Below the pieces are notes generated by a model, which was not told where the DNA came from, did not search any database, and worked only from the letters and a program-made list of their open reading frames with translations. Made by a program: the position numbers and the translations under genes. A stretch of 64,000 bases of DNA from Skeletonema tropicum (taxonomy: Eukaryota > Bacillariophyta > Thalassiosirophyceae > Thalassiosirales > Thalassiosiraceae): contig CM074128.1 in NCBI GenBank assembly GCA_037178625.1, positions 2,604,001 to 2,668,000 on the forward strand. Direction: 5' to 3'. This document shows, piece by piece, positions 1 to 9,552 of this stretch (positions are counted from its first letter, which is position 1; every line of letters starts with the position of its first letter).

Positions 1-108
1 GAATGACAATGACCGCGTGTTGAAGCAACAACGCCGCGACTGTGACCGCTGTCTCTACTCCCAGAATATCATATATTATTGTTACCTGTTCATTCTACAA
101 TTGGGAAC

Positions 109-1989
109 ATGAAGATATTTTATATTCAAGCAATTCTAACGGCCTCCATCGGTGGCATCCTCTACGGATACGACATGGGGGTGATTTCAGGCGCCCTCCC
201 GTCGTTAAGTGCTTATTTCCAACTCAACTCAGTTCAACAAGAATGGGTAGTAGCACTTCTCTACTTTGGCGGTGGAGTGGGCGCAGCCACAGGTGGATTT
301 ATTTGTGATTTGTTTGGTCGTAAACGTACAATTTTAATCACAGATGTTATTTTTGGTTTGGGAGCGTTTTTGTTATACATTGCACAGAGTGTTTCGGCAA
401 TAATGGTTGGTAGGTGTATCGTTGGATGGGCAGTGGCCGTAAGTGCCATTGCTGACGTTGCATACTTGCATGAAATAAGTTCAGTGTGGGAAGAAAAAGA
501 TGAAAGAGAGTCACAAGGACAAGGACAAGGGACAAACCAAAGCCAAAGGATACGGCGAAACAGCAGCCAAAGCAGCAATATCGCAGGCGGAAGAGGTAGT
601 GTGGTTAGTGTAAATGAAGCTTGCATCAGCTTGGGGTTTCTAATGGCGTATGGCGTTGCTTATTTAGTGGGCGAAAGCAGCAATTCGGAGGAATGGCGTT
701 CCATGTTTGCGTTTGGAGGATTGCTAGCCATCATACAATTCATTGGAATGTTGTTCATGCCGGAAAGTCCAGTCTGGCTAAACAATCAAGGACGAAGTTC
801 GGAGGCAAAAGCTTCACGGAATAAAATACGTGGATCAAAGCATGATACTAGTAGCGCTTTGGAAGTTGAAATGGCAACAACACCGCCATCTTCTGGGGAA
901 AGTTCTACGTTCACTTCAGAAGACTTCATGCTATCTCCTTCGTCAAATAGTGCAACCAATTGCATAATGCGCATGACTATTCAATTTTGCAGCATACCAC
1001 GCAGTATTATAAGTCACTGGAAGCGATTGACACGAGAAATGTTTGTTCCCTTCAAACGACAATGCATCATTTCTTTCTTCTTGGCAACAGCTCAACAATT
1101 CTGTGGCCACCCTAGTGTGTTGAACTTTGCTGCTGAAATGTTTACAATATTGAATGGCACCATTTTAAGCGGTGAAAATGACAATGACATGGCTGCCGAA
1201 GAGCAAGATGTAGATCTGACACCAATGGAATTAACAGTTGGAATAGGAGCGCTAAAATTCCTCACAACAGTTGTTGTTATTTTATTTGTGGAAAGAGTCG
1301 GTAGAAGACCGCTGTTACTTTCAGGAATGATTGTCATATTGGTTTCACTGACTTTCTTAATAATTGGATTCAGTGGCTATGGCGACATAGACATACAACA
1401 ACAACAACAACAGCTACAGCAAAATGGCAGCATCTCGTCTTCGATAAAAAGCTACCTCGGCATCATTGGAATTTATGGAGTCGCTGCGGGCTATGCCATG
1501 TCATTTGGCCCTCTTACCTGGTTAATCACAAGTGAATTATTTTCGTCTTTGATAAGAGGGCGAGCTCTTGGATTCGCGACAGTTATTACTTATGTTGCGG
1601 CTGGGATCGTCTCCAGAACGTTCTTATCACTTCAGAACGACATTGGACTTTCCAAATGCTTCTCACTTTACTGGATAGCAACATTTCTTTCAATCATATT
1701 TGTATGGTTCGGAGTTCCGGAGACAGGCAATGAGAGGACAGTTGACGAGATTAAAAGCGATTTAGACAAAATGTGGGTTTGGGGTGGTGGGAGGGCCGAT
1801 GCAAGCAACGGTATGTCTTGGAGATCCTCGAGAACATACGGAAGTTGGGGACTGTCGTCTGATGGCAATCGTACAGATGGGGTGTCTCCAACACCAAGTT
1901 CGGATGAGGTAGTTACCAAGACGGACTTCACGGCTGCTGGCCTTAGTCCGCGGCGATCATCCTCATCCTTACCGAGACAAATAGTATAG
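109..1989 (+). CDS. MFS sugar porter (SLC2/GLUT-like)
   Basis: A 626-residue major facilitator of the sugar porter family, expected to carry a hexose or polyol across a membrane. Family signatures appear in order: GGILYGYDMGVISGA in TM1, FGRK after TM2, PESPVWL near residue 215, QQFCGHPSVLNF in TM7, VERVGRRPLLL, PLTWLITSELFSS in TM10 and VPETG at the end of TM12. The central loop (about residues 220-300) is long and Ser-rich, and a short poly-Gln run lies between TM9 and TM10. The frame is open to a TTG at 79, but the first ATG is at 109 and places TM1 directly after it. Substrate and membrane cannot be read from sequence; sugar, inositol or a proton-coupled polyol are all possible. No intron is needed. 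Confidence 0.85.
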   Translation: MKIFYIQAILTASIGGILYGYDMGVISGALPSLSAYFQLNSVQQEWVVALLYFGGGVGAATGGFICDLFGRKRTILITDVIFGLGAFLLYIAQSVSAIMVGRCIVGWAVAVSAIADVAYLHEISSVWEEKDERESQGQGQGTNQSQRIRRNSSQSSNIAGGRGSVVSVNEACISLGFLMAYGVAYLVGESSNSEEWRSMFAFGGLLAIIQFIGMLFMPESPVWLNNQGRSSEAKASRNKIRGSKHDTSSALEVEMATTPPSSGESSTFTSEDFMLSPSSNSATNCIMRMTIQFCSIPRSIISHWKRLTREMFVPFKRQCIISFFLATAQQFCGHPSVLNFAAEMFTILNGTILSGENDNDMAAEEQDVDLTPMELTVGIGALKFLTTVVVILFVERVGRRPLLLSGMIVILVSLTFLIIGFSGYGDIDIQQQQQQLQQNGSISSSIKSYLGIIGIYGVAAGYAMSFGPLTWLITSELFSSLIRGRALGFATVITYVAAGIVSRTFLSLQNDIGLSKCFSLYWIATFLSIIFVWFGVPETGNERTVDEIKSDLDKMWVWGGGRADASNGMSWRSSRTYGSWGLSSDGNRTDGVSPTPSSDEVVTKTDFTAAGLSPRRSSSSLPRQIV

Positions 1990-2058
1990 TTTTAGTAGAA
2001 GTAACTGTAATACTTCATTATGTGCAAAACCTAACATTATAAACATCTACAATTACAT

Positions 2059-2646
2059 CTAAGCATCTTGAAAATTGTTGATCATATTCGTCCACTCTGT
2101 CGCAAAAAATGAGCTGACACGATACGCCTGCGCCAGCCTCTCCTGATCTAAGTGGGCTTGGGCCTGTACAACTTTACGGATTGCCAGACGTCGCTTCCTC
2201 AACATATGCCTTGCCACTTCGGGAGCTACAACATGCTCAATTCCTCTGAGTAGTTCTTTATCACGAATACGAAGAACTGGTGGGGCTGACCCATGCTCAA
2301 CAATTGATGCTGCAATACGTTTCATTGCATAGGCAGTACGAGTGTCTTTCAGCGCATTCACCAAGAGCGTTCTAGAGTTTTTGAACCCGGATATCTCTTT
2401 TTGCGAGTACCATGAATTGACAAGGTCTTCTTTACTTCTTGGTCGTACCAATATTTCGCTTGAGAACTCAGAGAAGCGTACTGACTTCCCAGATGGTACC
2501 TTAATCTTAACCTTAGGCAGAACTGATGCAGACAAAGCCGATTCTCTTTCAACTCTTCCTTGATGCTGCCCCTGCCGCTGTGGAAGCTCAAACTGATCTC
2601 TTGGTTTTTGAACTGCCATCGTGTTATTCTGATTTAATTTATGCAT
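2059..2646 (-). CDS. Diatom-specific family protein (VRFSE / WYS-x-KEI / RGIEH motifs)
   Basis: A soluble protein of about 195 residues with a recognisable block order: a basic-acidic N-terminus, SVRFSE, then SWYSQKEISGFK, then LRGIEH, then an Arg-rich C-terminal helix ending in VQAQAHLDQERL. I recall this order from a large uncharacterised family in diatom genomes; no function is known to me. The frame is open to a TTG at 2730; the first ATG is at 2646 and a second in-frame ATG lies nine codons later at 2619. Its 5' side faces the 3' end of the ataxin-10-like gene on the same strand. An upstream exon is possible but not seen. Confidence 0.6.
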   Translation of the reverse strand: MHKLNQNNTMAVQKPRDQFELPQRQGQHQGRVERESALSASVLPKVKIKVPSGKSVRFSEFSSEILVRPRSKEDLVNSWYSQKEISGFKNSRTLLVNALKDTRTAYAMKRIAASIVEHGSAPPVLRIRDKELLRGIEHVVAPEVARHMLRKRRLAIRKVVQAQAHLDQERLAQAYRVSSFFATEWTNMINNFQDA

Positions 2647-3044
2647 GCACAGGTTGTGAGGATACCTGAGAACGAACAACCTCTCGTGACACGATTGATG
2701 CTCTTCGGTTTCTCTCTTACTTCGTGACAAAATGACCGTCGGAACTCACTATCGAACAAATAGTTTTGGTTCACGAAGAAGATACTTACTTACTTTCCTA
2801 TGTAAGGGTCGATCGTGCGAGAAATGAAAGTGATGAGAAGGCCACCTCACGACTGTAGCTGGCTGATAAATCAGTTCATTCTTCTTTCCACTTGATACGA
2901 TTTCTTTTATAGTAGTGGTGTATATAACTACTTATGCAGAGCTTGATGGCTCTAGAGCCATCCCCAGAACTTGAGGGAATGAGACTTTAGCTTTAATTGT
3001 GTAAGCTGTGTGTATCGTAACTCAAATTATTTTAGTTGGTGTGA
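2647..3044. other. Intergenic spacer
   Basis: About 400 bases between two minus-strand genes. It should hold the promoter of the downstream diatom-family gene and the 3' end of the ataxin-10-like gene. I see no repeat or RNA gene in it. Confidence 0.5.
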
Positions 3045-5921
3045 TCAATTACTTGATTCTCTCTTTTGAACTCGCACATTGCCCTTTTCATCCAAATCTA
3101 CCTTCACGCCTAGCTTTTGAAGCTCAGGCGTATCTCCCAAAGCCTCGTTTGCTTCTAGTCGCCTCACCATTTCAATGTTATCTTCGTTGTTCTCTACCGC
3201 ATTGCGGATTGCAACGATACACCACTCCCGAAGAGTAAAGCAAGCAGGACCAAGGGAGGTCGCGGACAAGAGAACATGAAGACCTGTTCTTCTCATAACT
3301 TTGGCATCCTCCTCGATGCCTTTTTCAGTGTTTAAACCAGCCATTGGAGGAACAACAGTCAACCTCAAAAGGTCTTGATTATGTTGACATTTATAAACAA
3401 GATTCCCAATCAAACGTACAGTCGATATAGCAGTCTCTTGTTCATGCGAGCTTAATTGTAATTCTCTTGCACTCTTCCCAGAATTGTTGGCCAGTGAAAC
3501 GTCTACAATTTGTGCCAAGTCTTCACAACAGTTCGCAATAAGGCTAGTTTCTCGCCCAAGAACTGATCGGGCTTCAGCTAGAATGCATTGATCGTTGAAG
3601 ACTTGGGAAGAGCTTTTTCCAAAACACTGAGCTAGGATATCACGAATGTCATGAATTATGTGGTTGGTACAGTTGATTTCACCTTCATATTCCTCGGTAG
3701 GTGACACGCCGTCACACGACGACTGTAGTTCCAGTGCTCTCAGACGCATGTTCTCCACCTCATTAGCAAGGGAGTGCATCACCGGCACTGCAGTCTTCAA
3801 GCCATCTCCTCTGCCCCAAAGAGGATGCGGACTCTTTTCATTAGTTGACTTGGCCGCGATGCTCAGTCGACGCATGTCAAATTCTCCAGACTCCGTAGCT
3901 ACAGGAAGAGATAAGTGATAGTCATCGACAGCCTGACGAATACATGAAATGAGCACAACTTGTTCTGGCGTGATTGATGCACTCTTCCCACCGGCAGAAT
4001 GGAGAACTTGAAGCAAGAGACCACGTGACACAAGTCGTTCCAGTACAAAAGAAATCCACTCAGTGGCAGAATCAGAGGTGTCTTCTTCAGGAGTTTTACC
4101 AACTTTCGGAGGGGCAAACGACTCTTTTGTGCTCGTTGATGCAGGCTGCAACATCTTTATGATTGCGGTAGCAGGTATTGTACTTCTAAGCAACGCATTC
4201 ACCAACGGAGGACTCGATGCTGCATCAAATAGGGCATCGATCGGTTTTTCTGACTTATTCTGCTTATCACAGTATTCTTCTTCACATATTTTGCTCATGT
4301 TTGCGTTTCGACGCTGCTTTAGTTTTTCAAGACGCCTCACCTCAGACGAAACTTCCAGCAAAGAATCACGCATTTCCAAACTGGCCAAAAGGTTGTGCAG
4401 TGCTGCAACAACTGCAGCGAGTATTTCTCTATCTGTACTATCGTTGTCTACTATAACGGCACCACTTGCTGATTCCTTAATTGTTTGAGTTTGCGATACT
4501 GTGTGGATGAGATCCGACCAACATATTGCTGAATCGTCAATAACTTCATCTGGCGCTAACACTTCACCACTCATCCGTTTTTCTAACTGCTCATGAGATG
4601 GGGCAAACGGTATGTCCAATAACACAGATGCCGCAGCAGTTGCGTTATCAGTAACTAGATTGCAAAGTAATCGTGCAGCTAATGTCCGTACTGACAATTG
4701 ATTCTTTTCTAGAGATGAGACCATTGCTCTGTATCTCTCGCCATAAGGAATACCCACCATTTGCTCAAATGAAATTGGGCCAGAAACAATAATTTCTGAA
4801 AGAGATATGTGTAAAGCGTGATGACGTGATTCGGTTTCATCATCCTTTCCAGAACTTGGTAAACGTTTACTTTCTACCGCAGCAACTTGTAACTCTTGCC
4901 TCGTTTGCTTTGCACTTCCATCATGAAAGTCAGACTCACCGCGAGATGGAGCTAAACATGATATTGCAAATCTTAGCGCTCGCCTCGTTTCAATCGTTCT
5001 TGTTAGAACTTCTTCCATCCTTACATGATTGTTGCTCCTTCGTTTCTCAGTGTATCTCCTTGCATACAATGTGAGAACAGTTGTCAAAGCAGTGAGGTGT
5101 GTCAAAAACATATTCTTCACAACAACATGACTGGACACAGCGTCACGCATAGTCTCTTTGGCACGCTTACATGACTTTTTCAGCGAAGACCAGTCGACCG
5201 AAGACACCAACACATTGATGTTTTCGGCCCCATCAGTGATAATTGGTGCATACATATTGCTTGTACTACTCTGATCTGAACTCTGAGTTGACGAATCTTT
5301 GTTGGATCCATCGTCATTCATTACCAAACTATCTCTCGACCGTTCCGGTGCAAATATTTCTCGCTTCTCATCGAACGTCATGTCCGAGATTTTCTTCCCC
5401 CCAACAATACTTGAGCGTTTGTGTTGTGAAGATCCACCGTCACCATCACCATCAGCACTGCCAAAAAGATCCACAAGTTCGTTCTCACTACTTGAGGCCG
5501 ATATAGTATTTGATTCTTGAGGTTTATAGATCTGTTTTGACCCTCTTAAACTCGAAGCAAATGATAGATAGTTTGGTTTAAGCTTAGACGGAGAATTGAT
5601 AATAGAACTACCCAAAGTCCTGGTTGAATTTGGTTCCTTTGCGATTTCACCGCCTTCGCGGTCATGTGGGTACAACTCGTCAGCTTCGCAGTAAAGAGTT
5701 TCATCTACATCCATCACAGTTCCATCATTGTTATTTTGAGCGAAGACGACAGAGGATTGAATTTCGGAGTCGATCATGTCACTTTGCTTAGTCAATTTTG
5801 CATCGCCCTTGTCCTGTCGCACTCCTCGACGACGTAGATCGACCTTCTCAGCAGCAAATTCATCGCTTGGTGTTCGTTCTGAAGTGCTTGGATGTTCGGT
5901 GTCTGTAGGTATCTCGATCAT
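3045..5921 (-). CDS. ATXN10: Ataxin-10 domain protein
   Basis: A 958-residue helical-repeat protein. The C-terminal 130 residues match the ataxin-10 domain: STVRLIGNLVYKCQHNQDLLR, then a loop, then TLREWCIVAIRNAVENNEDN. Upstream helical segments such as LSVRTLAARLLCNLVTDN and LVSRGLLLQVLHS look like armadillo-type repeats, as known for the family. The first 250 residues are polar, Ser/Asp-rich and probably disordered. Ataxin-10 acts in cytokinesis and cilium-linked processes in animals; its role in diatoms is unknown. The first ATG is at 5921 (a TTG extends the frame to 5960). It is divergent from the DNAAF1 gene with about 610 bp between starts, so both may share a promoter region. Confidence 0.75.
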   Translation of the reverse strand: MIEIPTDTEHPSTSERTPSDEFAAEKVDLRRRGVRQDKGDAKLTKQSDMIDSEIQSSVVFAQNNNDGTVMDVDETLYCEADELYPHDREGGEIAKEPNSTRTLGSSIINSPSKLKPNYLSFASSLRGSKQIYKPQESNTISASSSENELVDLFGSADGDGDGGSSQHKRSSIVGGKKISDMTFDEKREIFAPERSRDSLVMNDDGSNKDSSTQSSDQSSTSNMYAPIITDGAENINVLVSSVDWSSLKKSCKRAKETMRDAVSSHVVVKNMFLTHLTALTTVLTLYARRYTEKRRSNNHVRMEEVLTRTIETRRALRFAISCLAPSRGESDFHDGSAKQTRQELQVAAVESKRLPSSGKDDETESRHHALHISLSEIIVSGPISFEQMVGIPYGERYRAMVSSLEKNQLSVRTLAARLLCNLVTDNATAAASVLLDIPFAPSHEQLEKRMSGEVLAPDEVIDDSAICWSDLIHTVSQTQTIKESASGAVIVDNDSTDREILAAVVAALHNLLASLEMRDSLLEVSSEVRRLEKLKQRRNANMSKICEEEYCDKQNKSEKPIDALFDAASSPPLVNALLRSTIPATAIIKMLQPASTSTKESFAPPKVGKTPEEDTSDSATEWISFVLERLVSRGLLLQVLHSAGGKSASITPEQVVLISCIRQAVDDYHLSLPVATESGEFDMRRLSIAAKSTNEKSPHPLWGRGDGLKTAVPVMHSLANEVENMRLRALELQSSCDGVSPTEEYEGEINCTNHIIHDIRDILAQCFGKSSSQVFNDQCILAEARSVLGRETSLIANCCEDLAQIVDVSLANNSGKSARELQLSSHEQETAISTVRLIGNLVYKCQHNQDLLRLTVVPPMAGLNTEKGIEEDAKVMRRTGLHVLLSATSLGPACFTLREWCIVAIRNAVENNEDNIEMVRRLEANEALGDTPELQKLGVKVDLDEKGNVRVQKRESSN

Positions 5922-6530
5922 TATTTTTATTTTAGTCTGCCTCTTCCTTCGGAGGATCAAAAGATATTGTGTTCGCAGCTGGAGATAAGTAGATGAGTTG
6001 ATCTGGCTATTAGCTATTGGAAAATCAGTGCAGGATGCAGGAAGTAGGCGGCCATCGCATCGGCCAGATATTTAGCTGGTGGCTGGTGGCCGGCTGGTAC
6101 AGCCGGCTGGATGGTGGCTGCGGCGCTGCTGACTGGATGTGATGGACAGGGAGTGGCGAATGCGACACATACAAGTGAATGACAGTATAAAATGACCGTC
6201 AAAATCAGAGACGTGTGTCTTTTATTGTTGGGATCCTTTCTCGCTCAATATAAGCACCTTTCACGTTATTTTAGAGTACCCGCTATTGTGTCAAGCTGCA
6301 AGCTGTACAAAGGTCCTAAGCAGAAGAAGGCAGAATTTGAGTACTCATCCCAACAGGTACAGCTGCAACTGATCATCATACATCTCATTCAAAATCTATC
6401 GTTTCATAGAATTATTAGTTTAAATACAACATTTTTTGGAATTCTTCAGTTTTGTAACCAAGAATGATGTCACAAATTATTGTATGCCTTGATTGCATCG
6501 CACCTGAGATCATTCTACTCATTTATCATC
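5922..6530. promoter_or_regulatory. Divergent intergenic region, ataxin-10-like / DNAAF1
   Basis: About 610 bp between two divergent start codons. It holds a GGCTGG-rich stretch (about 6072-6120) with a perfect 8-bp stem and 3-nt loop at 6089-6107 (arms gccggctg / cagccggc). Short frames here do not resemble proteins. Regulatory use is inferred from position only. Confidence 0.35.
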
Positions 6531-7617
6531 ATGTGTACAATGTCAAAAGATGCAATTAGCTTGTGCGTCAAGCGTCAAGATTTCGTGGACGATCCAGGGC
6601 TTCTACAAAGATTGTATTTACATCACAAAGGGTTCACCGAGATACAAAACCTTGACGACTTCACTCAAGTGAAAGAACTCTTTCTCGAATCAAATTCATT
6701 GACCAACATTGAAAACTTGCACAACTTAAAGCATCTTGAAGTATTGCATCTTGAAAAGAATAAAATTGGTAAGGCGTGTATTGTCAGAATACTTTTTTCC
6801 ATCGCCTTTTGGATAGCCTATTCTCACTACGATAAGACATATAATTTCAGAGAAGATCCAGAATTTGCACTTTGCTGTCAATCTGAAATACCTCAATTTG
6901 GCCCAGAATGCAATCTCAAAGATAGAAGAGCTCGAATCCCTTCCTTGCTTGGAGACGTTAATTATAAGTCAAAATGAAATATCAATGACTGATTTTGTCT
7001 TAAACATCACACTGATCCCTAAGCTACGCGAGCTTGATCTATCAATGAACAAGATCAATTGCAATCCCGAGTCGATTCTATGCATTCTAGCCGATTGCAG
7101 ATCACTCAGAGTACTGAGTTTGCAAGGGAATCCATTTGTTAGCAACAAAAAAATGCCTCACTATAGAAGTTTGGTGATCTCTCACTGCAAGAAGCTGAGG
7201 CAACTCGACAGGAGGAGAATATGTTCAGAAGAGCGGCGGAGATGTAATGCTTGGGGTGAAGTTGTTTTGAACGGAGGTACATTCGATGAAGCCAATGAAG
7301 CTGACAGACAAGAGCTATTGAAAATTAGATTAGAACGAAGTCAAAGAAATGCTGAAAGAAGAAGCAGTCAAAGTAGTATGAGTAGTAGTAGCTCGGATCG
7401 CTCGAGCTCCATCGGATCAAGCGTGCTAGAAAGTGTCAAGAGAACGTTCGGTAGAACATCATTAAGTGATTTATCTCACTCATCCTGGTCACGTCGAAAC
7501 ATTGACATTGAACTCGATTACGAAGCTGAAGATTGGGGAAATAGTATGAAGAAGCATAAGAGTGATATGTATAAGTGGAATAGAGTCCCTGACAGTTCTC
7601 CCCGAGGCATAGATTAG
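6531..7617 (+). CDS. DNAAF1: Dynein axonemal assembly factor 1 (LRRC50/ODA7)
   Basis: Two exons, 6531-6768 and 6851-7617, separated by an 82-bp intron (gtaagg...ttcag), give 334 residues. Joining the exons restores an unbroken LRR series: LYLHHKGFTEIQNL, VKELFLESNSLTNIENL, LEVLHLEKNKIEKIQNL, LKYLNLAQNAISKIEEL, LETLIISQNEI, LRELDLSMNKI, LRVLSLQGNPF. The LRR cap with a Tyr-Arg and the DRR-x-x-C...A-W segment follows, as in DNAAF1. The KGF start of the first repeat is typical of this family. The C-terminus is a Ser-rich tail. The protein preassembles axonemal dynein arms in the cytoplasm of ciliated cells. ATG 6531 is the first in frame; a second lies at 6540. In a diatom it implies flagellated gametes. 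Confidence 0.82.
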
Positions 7618-7680
7618 AGTCGTTTACTAATATTTAAGCCATGTGCATTATGATTTCTCCCATCTGCAATATATTGTTGC

Positions 7681-8809
7681 TTATTCCTCCTTGGGCTTGA
7701 ACCAATTTCCGAACGCAGTACCATACAATCCCATCACACACAAAGCACCTCCAACAATGTTTCCTAATGTGACGGGAAGAAGATTCTTTGTCAAGAAGTC
7801 CATAGCAGAGACATCAGCTCCACGCATGATACCCAAAGGAATGATGAACATGTTGGCAACCGAGTGCTCAAGACCAAGCGCAACGAATGCTGAAATAGGG
7901 AACCATACAGCAACCATTTTGCCCGCGAGAGAGGCGCAGCCGGATGCCATGTAAACAGCCATACAGACGAGCCAGTTACAGAGAATACCACGAACAAATG
8001 TAGTCGCAAAAGGCAAGGAACACTTAGCAGTGGCGATGGCTACGCTTGCGGGTGCTGCGCCAAGCGTACCAGACTTAAAGGCAAGGTAAGCTAGGAAAAG
8101 TGAGCCAACGAAATTTCCAGCATAAGAAGAAACCCAGTTCTTGACAAGGTTGGAAGTGCTTGTCTTGCCCTCCATTTTAGCAGCAGTAACAAGGGCGGTG
8201 TTTCCAGTGAAAAGCTCAGCTCCAGTCACCAAAGTCATAATAAGACCGAAAGGAAGTCCAAATGCACCAAAAATAATCTTCATTGTAAATTTTGCAAGAG
8301 AGAGAGAGTTAGAATCTGGCACCTGTAACATGCAAACAGTACTTCTACTTTTGTTATTTTCACTTACCTTCTGAAGTCCGGGATTGGCCTCAGCAATTTG
8401 GGGGCATGCACCTCCGACAGTGATGGCTAGATATGATCCAAATCCAATGTGACATCCAGCAGCAATTCCGAGCTTGAAAATCTTTGCCCATGGAGCAGCA
8501 GCTTTGGCTGCTCCAGCAGCAACAGCTCCTTCATAGATAGCAGGAGGGGCCTGTTGAACAAATGTCGTGTCAGTAATGCAAGAAGATGACTACAAAATAC
8601 CTTCAAACATGATTGTTTTTGTGTTGATAGATGTAACTCACCTTGAGGTCGGGCACAGCGCTAGTACCGCCAGACATGCTAAGGTTCACTGGCGCACGTG
8701 CGGATGAACTGCGTTGCGTAAATGCAAGGGAAGTATGAGCAGGCTTTACTGCAAATGCCGAGCTAGAAGCCAACAAGCCAACAAAGAGACTAGATCTGAA
8801 AGAAACCAT
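7681..8809 (-). CDS. Plastid formate/nitrite transporter (FNT/NirC family)
   Basis: Three exons on the minus strand: 8642-8809, 8368-8550 and 7681-8322, with introns of 91 and only 45 bp, giving 330 residues. All junctions are GT-AG and in phase 0. Exon 1 encodes a signal peptide and transit segment with the diatom plastid motif (SSAFA, Phe at the predicted cleavage). The mature part has FNT signatures: FGLPFGLIMTLVTGAELFTGN and GLEHSVANMFIIPLG, with six membrane spans expected. FNT proteins pass nitrite or formate; with plastid targeting and NRT2 next door, nitrite entry into the plastid for reduction is the likely role. It starts head to head with NRT2, so shared nitrogen control is plausible. 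It could instead carry formate. Confidence 0.85.
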
Positions 8810-9552
8810 TGTGTTGTTTTGATCTGTTTTTTCCAAAAATTTTCAGCAAAGGCAATGTAAGAAGATGATTGTAACGCCAAAAATTAAAGACCATGACGTG
8901 AAAGCAGCAGCGGCAGCAGCAAGCGTCGTTAACGCACTCACCTTGATTAAGGTCGCAAAATATGGTAATATGTCAGGTAATGGTTGATGCGTATGGTAAT
9001 GCGTAGCGTAGGTGTCAAATCTTACCTGTCAGCTTCAAGAGTGATGCCTCTGCCTCTCGTGAGAGCAAAAGATCCAAGCTCCTCCACTCGCTCGCGCGCT
9101 TCAGGAAGGAGAAGGGAAAGATCCAGCGTACCAGTAATAACTCAACTTACGTATAAAAACTGCCGGCATTTTTCAAAAATTTAAACTGTTGTCTGAACGC
9201 TTTTAGAGTGGTTCTGAGGCAATACGAAGAGCATACAGAACCTCAGTATCTTCCACTTCTAGAAACGGAAGCATTTTGCTGATTTATTCTCTGAAGCAGC
9301 ACGAAGAAGTTTGAATGCATTATGCACTCGACTGAACAAACTGCCGCCACGCGGGTTCTCTGACGTTCGACGGAAGAAAGACCTTCAGGCTACTTCTTGA
9401 TTTTCACCTTTGACACGCATCCATCAAATTTGAGACGGTATTTTTATGCTCATTTTGATGCTTGCAACACTCTCATAAATTTGACCGCAGCTCAAACGCA
9501 TCACCTCCACCCAACACTACATTACTTTCTACACTTCACTACTACAATCATC
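8810..9552. promoter_or_regulatory. Shared upstream region of FNT and NRT2
   Basis: 743 bp between the two divergent start codons. Two TGACGT sites are seen, at 8894-8899 (TGACGTG) and 9361-9366; TGACGT is a CRE-like bZIP site known from diatom CO2/cAMP-responsive promoters. A C-rich, A/C-rich leader precedes the NRT2 ATG. Which sites are used is unknown. Confidence 0.45.

Noticed and set aside
79..108. TTG start of the sugar porter
   Set aside because: Nuclear genes start with ATG; the ATG at 109 places TM1 correctly.
6192..6467. 91-residue plus-strand frame before DNAAF1
   Set aside because: No motif, sits in the divergent promoter region, stop before the DNAAF1 frame.
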